Shown one piece after another: positions 8,189 through 18,153 of a stretch of 64,000 nt of DNA. Origin of the DNA: CAJQQK01 sp051010015 (GTDB lineage: Bacteria > Pseudomonadota > Alphaproteobacteria > Rhizobiales > Hyphomicrobiaceae). The stretch's first letter is position 1; every line of letters starts with the position of its first letter. The stretch is from contig JBPCVZ010000098.1 in NCBI GenBank assembly GCA_051010015.1, positions 26,653-90,652 of the forward strand, given 5' to 3'. Made by a program: the position numbers and the translations under genes. The notes under the pieces were generated by a model, which had not been told where the DNA came from, did no database searches, and saw only the letters and a program-made list of their open reading frames with translations.

Positions 8189-9235
8189 CTATAGCGCCTT
8201 CGCCGCCTTCAGCTTGGCGAGGAGATCGGTCAGGCCCTGCTCTTTCAAAGCACGTTCGGCCATCTTGGCATCGTAGGTGCCTTTTGCGCCCTTCCAGGCC
8301 AACACGGCACCGGCGTTCCATTTTGCCTGCTCTTCCGCGTTCGGCTTGTAGTATGTTTTCACATTCTTCTTGATATTGGCCGCGCCTTTGGCGGTCCATT
8401 TGCCATCCAGGGCAATGGCTGCCGGAATTGTCTCATCCATCGCCTTTTGGAGTGCTTCCTGGGCCCACTTCGGCAGTTTCTGGAAACGCTTTTCATGCAT
8501 GTAGATGACGTTGGCACCCCAGGCACCGCCCATAATCGTATAGTGCTTTGTAACTTCATGCAGCTTGCTAAGGTCCTGCCAGGGCTGCTGCACATACTGG
8601 CCGTTGACGACGCCCGTTTGCAGACCTTGGTAGAGCTGCGTCCAATCGTATGGGATCGGCACCCCGCCCCATGATTTGATCAAAGTGAATTCGACCGGGC
8701 TCTTGGTGACCCGGATCTTGATCCCTTTGAGGTCTTTCGGCTCCTTGACCGGGCGAACGCTGTTGCCAAGCGCGCGAAAGCCGCCAACCGAGAACACACC
8801 AAAGACGCGGAACGGTGTCTCCTTCAAAGCGCGCGCATGCAGCTCCTTGCCAAACCAGCCCAAGGCAAGCTTGTTCGCGTTGTCGGAGTCCTTGAAGATG
8901 AATGGTAGGTCGGTGATTGCGTAGGTGGCGGAAAAGTTACCGAAATTCGCCGTTGAGCTCGTTGCGATATCGACAAGCCCCTGCATCGCCTGCTCGCCGC
9001 ACTTCTGTTCACCACAGATTGATCCCGACCAGTGCGGCACGACCTCCATCTTTCCGCCCGAGTACTCTTTGACCTTAGGCATCAGCACTTCGACGATTGC
9101 CTGGCCCATTGACACTTTTGGGTTGGCGACCGTGCCGAGTTTTAGAGTGATCTCTGCGGCAAGCGCCGGGCCCACAAGCACCGTCGAGGCAATGGCCGCC
9201 GTTGAGGCGAAAGTCACGAATTGTCCCAACTTCAT
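8189..9235 (-). CDS. dctP: TRAP transporter substrate-binding protein (DctP-type)
   Basis: A 348 aa periplasmic binding protein. It has a signal peptide (about residues 1-26, ending GPALAA) and the DctP fold, including the helix-strand segment LKGIKIRVTKSPVEF with the conserved Arg that contacts the substrate carboxylate, then GGVPIPYDWTQLYQGLQTGVVNGQ. It is encoded convergently with dctM/dctQ and separated from them by a shared terminator, so its expression is set by its own promoter in 9236-9522. The substrate is likely an organic acid but is not identified. Confidence 0.88.
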   Translation of the reverse strand: MKLGQFVTFASTAAIASTVLVGPALAAEITLKLGTVANPKVSMGQAIVEVLMPKVKEYSGGKMEVVPHWSGSICGEQKCGEQAMQGLVDIATSSTANFGNFSATYAITDLPFIFKDSDNANKLALGWFGKELHARALKETPFRVFGVFSVGGFRALGNSVRPVKEPKDLKGIKIRVTKSPVEFTLIKSWGGVPIPYDWTQLYQGLQTGVVNGQYVQQPWQDLSKLHEVTKHYTIMGGAWGANVIYMHEKRFQKLPKWAQEALQKAMDETIPAAIALDGKWTAKGAANIKKNVKTYYKPNAEEQAKWNAGAVLAWKGAKGTYDAKMAERALKEQGLTDLLAKLKAAKAL

Positions 9236-9522
9236 TTTCAGCGTTCTCCCTGGGTCAGGCCGGCCTTGCCGGCCCGCAATTTGAATCAGGCCGTGCCGAG
9301 TAGCTATCTGATGAGCTGTGGTTGCCGTTCAACCATTGCGCGATCTTTGCGAAGTTCACGTCAGGCTGGACCAACGATATTGCCGCTGCATGTTCAGACG
9401 AGCCACGAAGCACCGATGTTATCATTGACATCGATTGCAAACGCTACATTGTCGCATAGGGCCCGTCAAACAAAGGGTTTGCTGTTGCTCGCCATGGCGC
9501 GCCAATCGATAGGTACGATGCG

Positions 9523-10554
9523 ATGAAGTTTGGAACGTTTCACTTGATGGAGCAGCCGTTTAGCAAGACGGAAGCGCAAGTCTATCAAGAGCAAATGGTG
9601 CAGATGCAGCTTGCCGATACGCTCGGTTTCGACTGGGTTTGGCTCACCGAGCATCATTTTTCATCGTTGCCTCACGCACCCGATGTGCCGGGAGAATACT
9701 GCGTAAGTGCATCGCCATTCGCGATGGCGTGCGCCGTCTCGCAGATAACAAAGAGTGTGCGCATTGGCACGGCGATAAAGGTGTTGCCGCTCGAGCATCC
9801 GCTGCGCACGGCAGAAGACGTTGCAATGGCAGACATCATGAGTAACGGACGCATCGATTTTGGCGTCGGGCTTGGTTATCGCCAGTATGAATTTGATGGC
9901 CTTGGGGTTCCCATCGAAGAGAAGCAGGCGCGGTTCGAAGAGGCATTGAAGATCGTGCTGGGCGTATGGACGACCGATGAATTTTCCTACGATGGCCAAT
10001 TCTGGAAAGTGCCGCGGATGACGCTGGTGCCGCGCCCCCTACAAAAGCCACACCCGCCCGTGTGGTATGCAACGCGCCTCGGAACGCCCGCCGCCATCGA
10101 TTTCGCAGCCAGGAATGATTATCGCCTGCTATGTGCCTGGGCGCCGCGCCATGATCTCAAACTGACGTACGATCGCATGGCGCGCGCGCATTCCGAGCGC
10201 GGTCGTGAAGGCAAGCCGTTTGACTTTACGTGCCTACGCCACGTGTTCGTGGGTGAAAGTGATGCCGACGCCAAGCGACGCGGCACGGAATACATCGAGT
10301 ACTATATGGAATCGACCAAGTTCTTTCGGCCGATCGGTGACCACGAACGCGACGAAATGATTTTCGGCGGGCCGCAGACCTGCATCGATAAGATCACCAG
10401 TCTTGGCCTCGAAACCGGGGTCAACAATCTTATTTGTTGGATGAACTTCGGTGGCCTGCCGCAAAACATGGTCGAAGCCTCAATGAAACTGTTTTCGCAA
10501 GAGGTCGTTCCCGGCGTGCGCAAGTGCCTTGGCTCAACTCAGTCCTTGCATTGA
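9523..10554 (+). CDS. LLM-class flavin-dependent monooxygenase
   Basis: A 343 aa member of the bacterial luciferase-like family, which uses reduced FMN (or F420) and oxygen to oxidise small organics. Visible family features are the N-terminal MKFGTFHLMEQPF strand, FDWVWLTEHHF, RIGTAIKVLPLEHPLRTAEDVAM and GRIDFGVGLGYRQYEF. No flavin reductase gene is adjacent. A GYD-domain gene follows on the same strand 166 bp later. The substrate cannot be read from the sequence. Confidence 0.85.
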   Translation: MKFGTFHLMEQPFSKTEAQVYQEQMVQMQLADTLGFDWVWLTEHHFSSLPHAPDVPGEYCVSASPFAMACAVSQITKSVRIGTAIKVLPLEHPLRTAEDVAMADIMSNGRIDFGVGLGYRQYEFDGLGVPIEEKQARFEEALKIVLGVWTTDEFSYDGQFWKVPRMTLVPRPLQKPHPPVWYATRLGTPAAIDFAARNDYRLLCAWAPRHDLKLTYDRMARAHSERGREGKPFDFTCLRHVFVGESDADAKRRGTEYIEYYMESTKFFRPIGDHERDEMIFGGPQTCIDKITSLGLETGVNNLICWMNFGGLPQNMVEASMKLFSQEVVPGVRKCLGSTQSLH

Positions 10555-10720
10555 ACGATGCATCAATTGCAATGATTCACGACAAGACAATACGTTCGTC
10601 ATCGGCGTCCAACGACGGCGAGCCGTCCGAACTCGGTTGCTTCGTTGTCTGGACTGGCTCGGCGCCGCCGCCTTGTGCAATGCTGACGAACCGGAAGGTT
10701 TGAAACAAGGCGCTAAACTC

Positions 10721-11053
10721 ATGACCATTACTGTCGCACTCCTGATAAAGTACAACAACGACAAGAAGAAAGAGATGCTCGACGCACCGAGCGACCGTGC
10801 CGCGGTTTCTCGCAAGGCCGTCTCTGCCATGGGCGGCAAGCTACTTCATGCCTGGGGGACGTGTGGCGAATACGACATGATGTTTGTCTATGAGATGCCT
10901 GATATGACGACTGTCGCCGCGAACATGCATCTCGCGGAGGCAACGGGAATGTCGAAGTACCACAAGATCATCCCTCTGTTTAGCAATGAAGACTTTGTTG
11001 AGTCTCAAAGACGTGCCGGGACCCTGCGCGACAGTTATTCCGGCGTCACCTGA
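10721..11053 (+). CDS. GYD domain-containing protein
   Basis: A 110 aa protein from ATG 10721; an in-frame extension to 10529 overlaps the upstream gene and has no family character. The core matches the small ferredoxin-like GYD family: AVSRKAVSAMGGKLLHAW, then the GEYDMMFVYEMPD strand in the GYD position, and PLFSNEDF near the end. The function of the family is unknown. It ends convergently with hyuB, overlapping it by 19 bp. Confidence 0.7.
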   Translation: MTITVALLIKYNNDKKKEMLDAPSDRAAVSRKAVSAMGGKLLHAWGTCGEYDMMFVYEMPDMTTVAANMHLAEATGMSKYHKIIPLFSNEDFVESQRRAGTLRDSYSGVT

Positions 11054-12783
11054 TCACTGGCTTTGCTGTGAGTGCGCGACGCCTGATCGGGAGGCGATTG
11101 CTTGACGTGATCGGCAGGATGCGTGCTAAGAGCCGAACTGTTCGTGCGACGGGTATCGCCCTTGCCCCAACCGCCACCGCCGGCTGTCTCCATGATTAGT
11201 TTGTCGCCTGCCTTTAGATGTCCAGCAAGCGTCTTGGACCCTAGGGGCGTGTTTGACCCGTCGACATGATGGATCAAGAAGCGCGCTGTCCGGCCGTCAC
11301 TGCCGCCGGCGGCGCCCGGTGCTGGGTGCAACGCCCGCTCGAACAGCAGCGAGAATTGGACGTCGTCGACAAGTACAAGCACGGATCGGCGCACGCCCAT
11401 ACCACCATCGTCAAGGCCTTTGCCGCCAGACCCGTCGATCAGTTCATATGCATCGATCCGGATCGGTAACGCTGCCTCAACGGCTTCGATCGGCAGGTTC
11501 ATGGTGTTTCCCATGTGCACGCGATGACCATCAAGGCCGGCACCACCACTGGACGCACCCATGCCGCCGCCGGTGGTTTCGAGATGCACGAACCGGCGAT
11601 CTCGAATTGGGTCGACGCCACCAATCGCCCAAACGCCGGCACATCCGTAACTCGCACCAATGGCCAATTCCGGTGCCGCCGGTGCTAGCGCTTCTAACAG
11701 CAGGTCGACCAGCCGGTTGGACATCTCGGTGTTGCCGGCCACCACAGGCGCCGGATATCGCGGGTTAACAAGGGTTCCTTCGGGAGCAGTGACGCGGAGC
11801 GGCCGATAGGCGCCCGAATTCGGCTGTACTTCGCCGCCGGCAAGTGCGAGGAGGACGTAGTTGCATGCCGATGTTGTGACGGAAAGCGGCGCGTTCATAG
11901 GGCCACGAGCTTGTGACGCGGTCCCGGTAAAATCACAGTGGAGAGCGGTGCCGGTCTTTTCGATGGTGACGTGAATGCGCAGCGCACCATCACCGCAGTC
12001 TTCGACAAAGCCGTCGCCGTCGAGGTGCCGGGTGGCCGAGTAGATACCATCTGGCAACTTGGCAAGTGTTGCTTCAATGAGGCGATGGCTATAGGTCTGT
12101 GTCGCGCCCAGGATCTTAACCAAGGTCAAGGCACCGTATCGCTCGGCCAGGCTCTCGGCGCGTTCGACGCCGCGCGTATTGCCAGCGATTTGCGCCTTGA
12201 AATCTCCGATGCGATCCAGCGGAACGCGAACATTCGCGAACAGCACTGACCAGAGTTCGTCGTCGACCACGCCGGCCTTGATGATCTTGATCGGCGGCAG
12301 GCGCAGGCCTTCCTTGATGATCTCGTCGGTGACCGACGAACTGCCGGGTGTTGCGCCGCCGACATCCGGCCAATGGACACGGCTTGCCGCGAAACCAATC
12401 AATTGATTGTCGGCGAAGATCCCCGTGAGCAGCGTCATATCTGGTAGATGCGAGCCGCCTGAATAGGGATCGTTGTTGAGCACGGCATCGCCGCGTTGCC
12501 ATGTCTCGGCCGGATAGCGTGTGAGGATGCCGCGCGCCGAGTGCGGCATGGCACCGAGGTGTACGGGAATGTCGTTGCCTTGTGCGACCACCTGGCCATG
12601 AACGTCCAGGAGCGCACATGAAAGGTCGGCGGAAAGGCTGAGCAGCGGCGAGAATGACGCGCGCATAATAGAAGACTTCATCTCTTCGCAGATCGCATAG
12701 AGGCCGCTGCGCACAACCTCGAAGGTGACCGGGTCGACGCCGTCGAATAAGGCATTATCGTTTGTTGTCGTGACGCTGGACAT
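11035..12783 (-). CDS. hyuB: Hydantoinase B / oxoprolinase family protein
   Basis: A 582 aa protein matching HyuB of the ATP-dependent hydantoinase/5-oxoprolinase/acetone carboxylase superfamily. The signature start is DPVTFEVVRSGLYAICEEM, followed by SPLLSLSADLSCALLD and NNDPYSGGSHLPDM. The Gly-rich C-terminal part (GGGGWG) is also typical. Its ATG shares one base with the TAA of hyuA (TAATG), so the two are translationally coupled and form the two subunits of one enzyme. The substrate is a cyclic amide such as a hydantoin or 5-oxoproline; the adjacent DUF1445 gene favours the latter. Confidence 0.9.
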   Translation of the reverse strand: MSSVTTTNDNALFDGVDPVTFEVVRSGLYAICEEMKSSIMRASFSPLLSLSADLSCALLDVHGQVVAQGNDIPVHLGAMPHSARGILTRYPAETWQRGDAVLNNDPYSGGSHLPDMTLLTGIFADNQLIGFAASRVHWPDVGGATPGSSSVTDEIIKEGLRLPPIKIIKAGVVDDELWSVLFANVRVPLDRIGDFKAQIAGNTRGVERAESLAERYGALTLVKILGATQTYSHRLIEATLAKLPDGIYSATRHLDGDGFVEDCGDGALRIHVTIEKTGTALHCDFTGTASQARGPMNAPLSVTTSACNYVLLALAGGEVQPNSGAYRPLRVTAPEGTLVNPRYPAPVVAGNTEMSNRLVDLLLEALAPAAPELAIGASYGCAGVWAIGGVDPIRDRRFVHLETTGGGMGASSGGAGLDGHRVHMGNTMNLPIEAVEAALPIRIDAYELIDGSGGKGLDDGGMGVRRSVLVLVDDVQFSLLFERALHPAPGAAGGSDGRTARFLIHHVDGSNTPLGSKTLAGHLKAGDKLIMETAGGGGWGKGDTRRTNSSALSTHPADHVKQSPPDQASRTHSKASDQVTPE

Positions 12784-14867
12784 TATGCTTCCACCCCAAT
12801 CGACAATGAACCGCTCTCACCAACCGTGACGACTTGTCCGTCCAGAACGCGAATGGTAGCCCCAAAATCCTCGATGATAACGGGTCCGACCAAGCGTTCG
12901 CTGGGCGATAACGACCCACGGGCGACTACATCCATCGCGACGTGATCGTCGCCTGATATCCAAACCTGTCGCGTGCGTCGTGATTGCATCTCGCTGTGCG
13001 TCGCGCTCTGACGAACACGGCTGCCTTGGAACACCGGTGCACGCGCAACGAGGCGCAGGTTGACGATCTCGACCACATGGTTTGGTAGATCGAAGCCATA
13101 GACCTCGATGTATTTATCACGAAAGTGGCGTTCTAGGTTGACGGGTTCCAGGTCACCATCTCGGTCGGCCGACACAGTCAATTCGAACAACTGGCCTTCA
13201 AAGCGCAGGTCGATGTTCCTCTCCGTTACGCGTTCCAGTGCGTCATTGGCAACGTCAGCTTGCATCAACGTGTCGGCTTTGTCCTCAAGCGCATGAAATA
13301 ATTTGCGTAGCGCATTGGAGTCGACCTGCGAGACCCGGCGCAGATAGGTCTGCACAAGGTCATGACGGTACTCTCCGAGGATCGTGCCGATCGCGCTGAA
13401 CAAACCCGGATAGGCGGGTATGATAATCCGCGGAATTCCGACGTCACGGGCGATTTCCGCGGCGTGCAGAGGGCCGGCGCCCCCGAAGGCGACCAGCGCA
13501 AAATCGCGCGGGTCCAGGCCGCGGCGCAGCGTTGCCAAGCGTACCATCTCGGCCATGTTGGCATTTGCAAGTCTAAGTATCCCGAGCGCGACAGTACGTA
13601 TTGACCAGCCAAGCGGTTCGGCCAAATGCCGCGCGATGGCGGCTTCGGCTAGATTGCGGAAAATGGCGACATCTTCGTTGGCAAAACCGTCCGCAGCGAT
13701 ATGCCCCAAGACAACGTGCGCATCGGTGACGGTGGGGTGTTCGCCGCCCTTGCCGTAGGCGGCCGGCCCTGGCGCGGCGCCAGTGCTCTCCGGGCCGACC
13801 TTGATAACACCGGCCGAGTCCAGCCGTGCCACTGAGCCGCCGCCGGAGCCAATCTCTATGATATCGACAGCTGGGCTCGTGATCGGGTATCCGCCGAGGT
13901 TCCGGCCATTGACGAATTGATCGGCATGAAATTCCGTGCTGAGGCGTGGCTCGCCGTCAACGATCACACCGGCCTTCGCGGTTGTCCCGCCCATATCGAA
14001 GGCGATCAGGTTCGACCGTCCTTCGACGCGACCCAACGTAGCGGTGGCGATGACGCCAGCGGCTGGCCCCGACTCGATAAGGTGCACGGGGTAGCGCTTG
14101 GCGTTCGTTGTGGATGTGAGACCGCCGTTCGATTTGGTGATCGAAAGCGTGTCGATCTTGCGGACACGCAATTGGCTCTCGAGTGACTCGACATAATGAG
14201 CGACGGCAGGACCGATATATCCGTTGACGGTCGTCGTGCTGGTTCGTTCGAACTCACGGAACGCACCGCTGACATCACTCGACCGGGTGATGTAGATATT
14301 CGGGAAGGCGTCTCGGAGCGCGTTTGCGAGCAGGCACTCGTGAGCATCGTTGGCATATGCATGCAGCAGACTGATGGCGACGGCCTCGACTTTTGACTGC
14401 CGCACGAGTTCGGCCAGACGCTCGATCTCGGCTTTGGTCAACCGTTTCTCGATGCTGCCATCGAATAGGATCCGCTCATTGGCTTCGAAACGCAGGGCGC
14501 GCGGCGTCAATGGCGGTGATACGACGGGCTTCATATCGTAAAGGCGCGGACGTGCCTGGCGACGCAGGGCGAGGACATCGCGGAAACCTTTTGTCGTGAT
14601 GAGGGCCGTGATGGCACCGCGCTTCTCGATCAGGGTGTTTGTGCCAACCGTTGTCCCGTGAAAGATTGCGCTTGCCTGCATCTTGGTGCGCTCGACAAAG
14701 CGATCGACGCCCTGAACCGCTGCATTGGCCGGATTGTCCGGGGTCGATGGCAGTTTGAAGACGGCGGCCACGGTTCCACTGTTGCGGTCTAGCGCGAAAA
14801 TATCGGTAAACGTGCCGCCGACATCGATGCCTATAGCAATATCTGGGTGTGAGGGAGATTTGATCAT
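12783..14867 (-). CDS. hyuA: Hydantoinase A / oxoprolinase family protein
   Basis: A 694 aa ATP-binding subunit partner of HyuB. The start ATG at 14867 gives IAIGIDVGGTFTDIFALD, the phosphate-binding loop of the ASKHA fold at the expected position; the open frame upstream is not family-like. It also has IFHGTTVGTNTLIEKRGA, FDMGGTTAKAGVI and FGGAGPLHAAEIA. Cleavage of a cyclic amide with ATP is the family reaction. It is divergent from the DUF1445 gene across 256 bp. Confidence 0.9.
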   Translation of the reverse strand: MIKSPSHPDIAIGIDVGGTFTDIFALDRNSGTVAAVFKLPSTPDNPANAAVQGVDRFVERTKMQASAIFHGTTVGTNTLIEKRGAITALITTKGFRDVLALRRQARPRLYDMKPVVSPPLTPRALRFEANERILFDGSIEKRLTKAEIERLAELVRQSKVEAVAISLLHAYANDAHECLLANALRDAFPNIYITRSSDVSGAFREFERTSTTTVNGYIGPAVAHYVESLESQLRVRKIDTLSITKSNGGLTSTTNAKRYPVHLIESGPAAGVIATATLGRVEGRSNLIAFDMGGTTAKAGVIVDGEPRLSTEFHADQFVNGRNLGGYPITSPAVDIIEIGSGGGSVARLDSAGVIKVGPESTGAAPGPAAYGKGGEHPTVTDAHVVLGHIAADGFANEDVAIFRNLAEAAIARHLAEPLGWSIRTVALGILRLANANMAEMVRLATLRRGLDPRDFALVAFGGAGPLHAAEIARDVGIPRIIIPAYPGLFSAIGTILGEYRHDLVQTYLRRVSQVDSNALRKLFHALEDKADTLMQADVANDALERVTERNIDLRFEGQLFELTVSADRDGDLEPVNLERHFRDKYIEVYGFDLPNHVVEIVNLRLVARAPVFQGSRVRQSATHSEMQSRRTRQVWISGDDHVAMDVVARGSLSPSERLVGPVIIEDFGATIRVLDGQVVTVGESGSLSIGVEA

Positions 14868-15123
14868 TCTAGACCTGCGATTGGTTTGTCGGCGTCTTCT
14901 ATCGAGCGCGCCAAGATATTGCGATGATGCATCACATTTCGGTAGGGTGTGAAGACTGCAAAGTTGACGCTGATCATTCGGAAGGTTGTTCAGTTTGGAA
15001 CGAACGCTCCAAAACAATTTGAAGTCGAATGAGATCCACTTTCTGCGAGTTTCGTCGGAAGTGCGCCAGTGGCGACGCGCAGAGACGTGGAACCGACTAG
15101 AATGACGCAACAGGCAACGGAAC

Positions 15124-15990
15124 ATGGCAATCACTGAGAATCGCAATGACCTCATCTTCCATCCGGACCCGCGGTCTGTTGCAACAGGTCGTGCTGCTCG
15201 GTTGCAGTATCGAGCCAAAGAGCTCGCACCATTTACGCAGACGACTGGCGTTGCCGCCGGATATGTGCAGGGCAGCCCGGTAATCATTCCCAGTGTCCTC
15301 GCTCTCGACTTTCTGACTATGTGTCAGCGCAACCCAAAGCCTTGCCCGCTCATCGCGGTTTCGAACCCAGGTGATCCGTCGCTACCGACGCTTGGTCACG
15401 ATATTGACGTGCGTACAGATATCGGCGGTTATCGCGTCTGGCGGCGTGGTGAACTTGTCGATGAGGTGGCCGATATTGGCGGATTATGGCGCAATGACTT
15501 CGTCACCTTCGTCATCGGTTGCTCCTATTCTTTCGAAGATGCCCTGATGCGCGACGGGCTCGAATTGCGCCATCACACGGAAAATTCATGTGTGCCGATG
15601 TATCGAACGAGCCTGCCGCTGGTGTCGTCAGGCCCCTTCTCGGGCAACGTGTGTGTGTCGATGCGTCCGTTCAGAGCACGCGATGCGATCCGGGCCATCG
15701 AGATCACCAGTCGATTTCCACTGACGCACGGTACGCCGGTCCATCTTGGCGATCCCACGGAAATCGGCATCACGGACCTAGCGGCGCCGCTTGTCGGCGA
15801 CCCTGTCACCGTTCGTCCAGGGGAACTACCAGTGTTCTGGGGATGTGGGATCACACCACAGTATTCCCTGCTTTCGGCGCGGCCGGAGATCGCGATCACG
15901 CATAAGCCGGGATGCTTGTTGGTCTCGGATGTATTGTCGACATCGGATGCGATGGATCTGCCGGCCGTGCAAAGCTCGAACGTCCACTGA
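15124..15990 (+). CDS. DUF1445 family protein (putative hydro-lyase / D-glutamate cyclase-like)
   Basis: A 288 aa protein of the DUF1445 family. The landmarks are GYVQGSPVIIPSVLALDF, FVIGCSYSFEDAL, VSMRPFRARDAIRAIEITSRFP, HGTPVHLGDP and VFWGCGITPQ. The animal member DGLUCY, which contains this domain, interconverts D-glutamate and 5-oxo-D-proline. Adjacent divergent hyuAB (oxoprolinase-like) fits that chemistry. Cys residues in IGCSY and WGCGIT are good active-site candidates. The activity here is inferred from family and context. Confidence 0.8.
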   Translation: MAITENRNDLIFHPDPRSVATGRAARLQYRAKELAPFTQTTGVAAGYVQGSPVIIPSVLALDFLTMCQRNPKPCPLIAVSNPGDPSLPTLGHDIDVRTDIGGYRVWRRGELVDEVADIGGLWRNDFVTFVIGCSYSFEDALMRDGLELRHHTENSCVPMYRTSLPLVSSGPFSGNVCVSMRPFRARDAIRAIEITSRFPLTHGTPVHLGDPTEIGITDLAAPLVGDPVTVRPGELPVFWGCGITPQYSLLSARPEIAITHKPGCLLVSDVLSTSDAMDLPAVQSSNVH

Positions 15991-16075
15991 AGCGGTCGGC
16001 AGTCATCAGGCGCCACCTGTCAATACGGCTGGCGCAGAGCTCACGTCAGGGGCCGTCATTTGATCTAAGCGGTGA

Positions 16076-18016
16076 TCACGTGACGGCACCTGAATGTGCT
16101 TTGTCCCGCTGATTGGCGATGTGCGGCACAATGATGCCAATCGCCAACAATGCGAAGAAGGCCAACAAAATGATGATCTGCTGGTCGAACACGTAGCCAA
16201 GACCGACAATCGCAGCGGACCCAAGCACGACACGCAAAAGTGGACCGATGGGCCGGAGCATATAACCGTACATGGCAGCCGACCCGGCAATGCTTGCCAG
16301 CACAAGGCATCCGATCGCTGTCCATCCCTGGATACCCACCTTGTCGGGAAAACCGAGAATCGCAGGCGTAAACGCCATGGCGAACGGCAATAGATACCCG
16401 ACAATGGAGAGGCGGATCGAATGCGCGCAGGCCTCGAGGAAACCGCAGCCGGCTATTCGACTGGCCGCCAGAACCGAAAGTGCAACCGGCGGCGTTAGAG
16501 TTGAGAGGATGGCGAAGTAGAAGGCGAAGAAGTTGGCGGCGAACATGTCGACACCGGCGTCGATCATCAGCGGAACGACGGTGACGAACATGACGACGTA
16601 GGCAACCGGTGTCGGCAATTCCATGCCGAGCAAGATGGCAACGACGGCTGAAATCAGCAGGATCGGAATGAGTTCGACGCCGACGAGACCAATAACACTC
16701 TGGCTGAGCTTCGTTGCGATATTGGTGGTCAGCGCGACTTGCGCCAGGATGCCGACAAGCGCCAGGATTAGCGCCAACTGCGATCCAACCTTCGCGGCTT
16801 CGGTAAATCCTTCACTCCATTGCGCTAGGCTGGGCCGGGTCTCTTTTTGAACCAGGGCTACCAAGACCATCGTGAGAATGCCCGCGAACGCCGCATAACC
16901 CGGTGAGTAATAGCCAACCAGCAGCCAGATCACGACCGTCATTGGCAGCACGAATACGGGAAGCGTGCGCAGGACGAGGCGCATGCTAACGTCCATCTTG
17001 GGTGGGTTGAGGCCGGCTGAACGGATAAGGAAGTAAACGCCGATGCCCGCGCTGATATAGAACAGCAGCGCCGGAATCAGCGCTTTCTTCATAATCTCGA
17101 CGTAGGGCACTTCGAGGAACGACGACATCAGGAATGCGGCCGAGCCCATGATCGGTGGCATAATCTGACCGCCGGTCGAGGCGACGGCCTCAATGGCCGC
17201 GGCATGCTGTGGTTTGAAGCCGGTTTGCTTCATCGTCGGAATGGTAGCCGAGCCTGTCAGGACAACGTTAGCGACCGCTGCGCCCGTGACAGTGCCAACG
17301 AAACCGGAGCCGATAACCGCTGGAAACGCTGCGCCGCCGCGTACCAAATTGCCCACTGCCTTGCCGAGTTCGAGAAACAGCGGCAACACGCCGGTATAGC
17401 GAAAGAGTGATCCAAAAATGACAAACAGAAAGATCACATCCGCGGAGACCTTAAGGATCGGACCGAACATTCCGAGCGTGAGGCTCGCACCCATGTACGA
17501 CATGATGAAGTTCATCTCGTACTCCGGGTGACCTAGTGCTCCGGGGATATTGTGCCCCCAAATGAAGTATACGATCGAGGCAAGCGTAAAGAGCGTGATG
17601 ATGCCGCCCCAGTGTATCCAGCACAGAACCATGATTGCCGAAACGGCAAAGCCGGTCACGATCATGGCCGTCTCGGTGATGAAGGGTTGCGAAAGCTCAA
17701 GCTCCAGCGCATTCACGGCATAATATGCCATGGTCGCGAGGCCGGTGATCAGGGCATAGACTGCAGCCACCATCTTGAGCTTGTTGATGCCACGGTCCCA
17801 ACCGGCAGCTGCATCTGCGATTGCAGCAAGCGCCGCGATGACCAGGATGATGGTGAGATGCGCAATGTAGTGATAGGTCGAGTCCCATATGTTCACATGG
17901 ACAAGCAGCATGTGGTAGGCGACGGCGGCGATGCCCAGCACCGTCATTAGCCATTTTGCGGCGCGGGCGACGCCCCATGATGACGTCTCCTGGGTCGGAC
18001 TTTCGGGCGAGGTCAT
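16076..18016 (-). CDS. TRAP transporter permease, fused small and large subunits (TAXI-type)
   Basis: A 646 aa protein from ATG 18016; a GTG at 18055 is an alternative start. It has many membrane helices. The first part (about 25-190) acts as the DctQ-like domain, and the rest is the DctM-like channel with SGFVGTVTGAAVANVVLTGSA and GGQIMPPIMGSAAFLM. This fused arrangement is typical of TRAP systems that use TAXI binding proteins, and such a protein is encoded immediately upstream on the same strand. Possible substrates are glutamate-like compounds, given the neighbouring DUF1445/HyuAB. Confidence 0.88.
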   Translation of the reverse strand: MTSPESPTQETSSWGVARAAKWLMTVLGIAAVAYHMLLVHVNIWDSTYHYIAHLTIILVIAALAAIADAAAGWDRGINKLKMVAAVYALITGLATMAYYAVNALELELSQPFITETAMIVTGFAVSAIMVLCWIHWGGIITLFTLASIVYFIWGHNIPGALGHPEYEMNFIMSYMGASLTLGMFGPILKVSADVIFLFVIFGSLFRYTGVLPLFLELGKAVGNLVRGGAAFPAVIGSGFVGTVTGAAVANVVLTGSATIPTMKQTGFKPQHAAAIEAVASTGGQIMPPIMGSAAFLMSSFLEVPYVEIMKKALIPALLFYISAGIGVYFLIRSAGLNPPKMDVSMRLVLRTLPVFVLPMTVVIWLLVGYYSPGYAAFAGILTMVLVALVQKETRPSLAQWSEGFTEAAKVGSQLALILALVGILAQVALTTNIATKLSQSVIGLVGVELIPILLISAVVAILLGMELPTPVAYVVMFVTVVPLMIDAGVDMFAANFFAFYFAILSTLTPPVALSVLAASRIAGCGFLEACAHSIRLSIVGYLLPFAMAFTPAILGFPDKVGIQGWTAIGCLVLASIAGSAAMYGYMLRPIGPLLRVVLGSAAIVGLGYVFDQQIIILLAFFALLAIGIIVPHIANQRDKAHSGAVT

Positions 18017-18153
18017 GCCGATCAGCCTTGGGTATTGGGCCGACCAGCATGCCACGTGCCGGCTGCACTTTAGGAAGGCAAGCTGATCGACTGTTCAAAG
18101 GGATGTCGGACGCGCCAAATCGTCATTGGCGCATCGCACGGATGTTGAATAAG

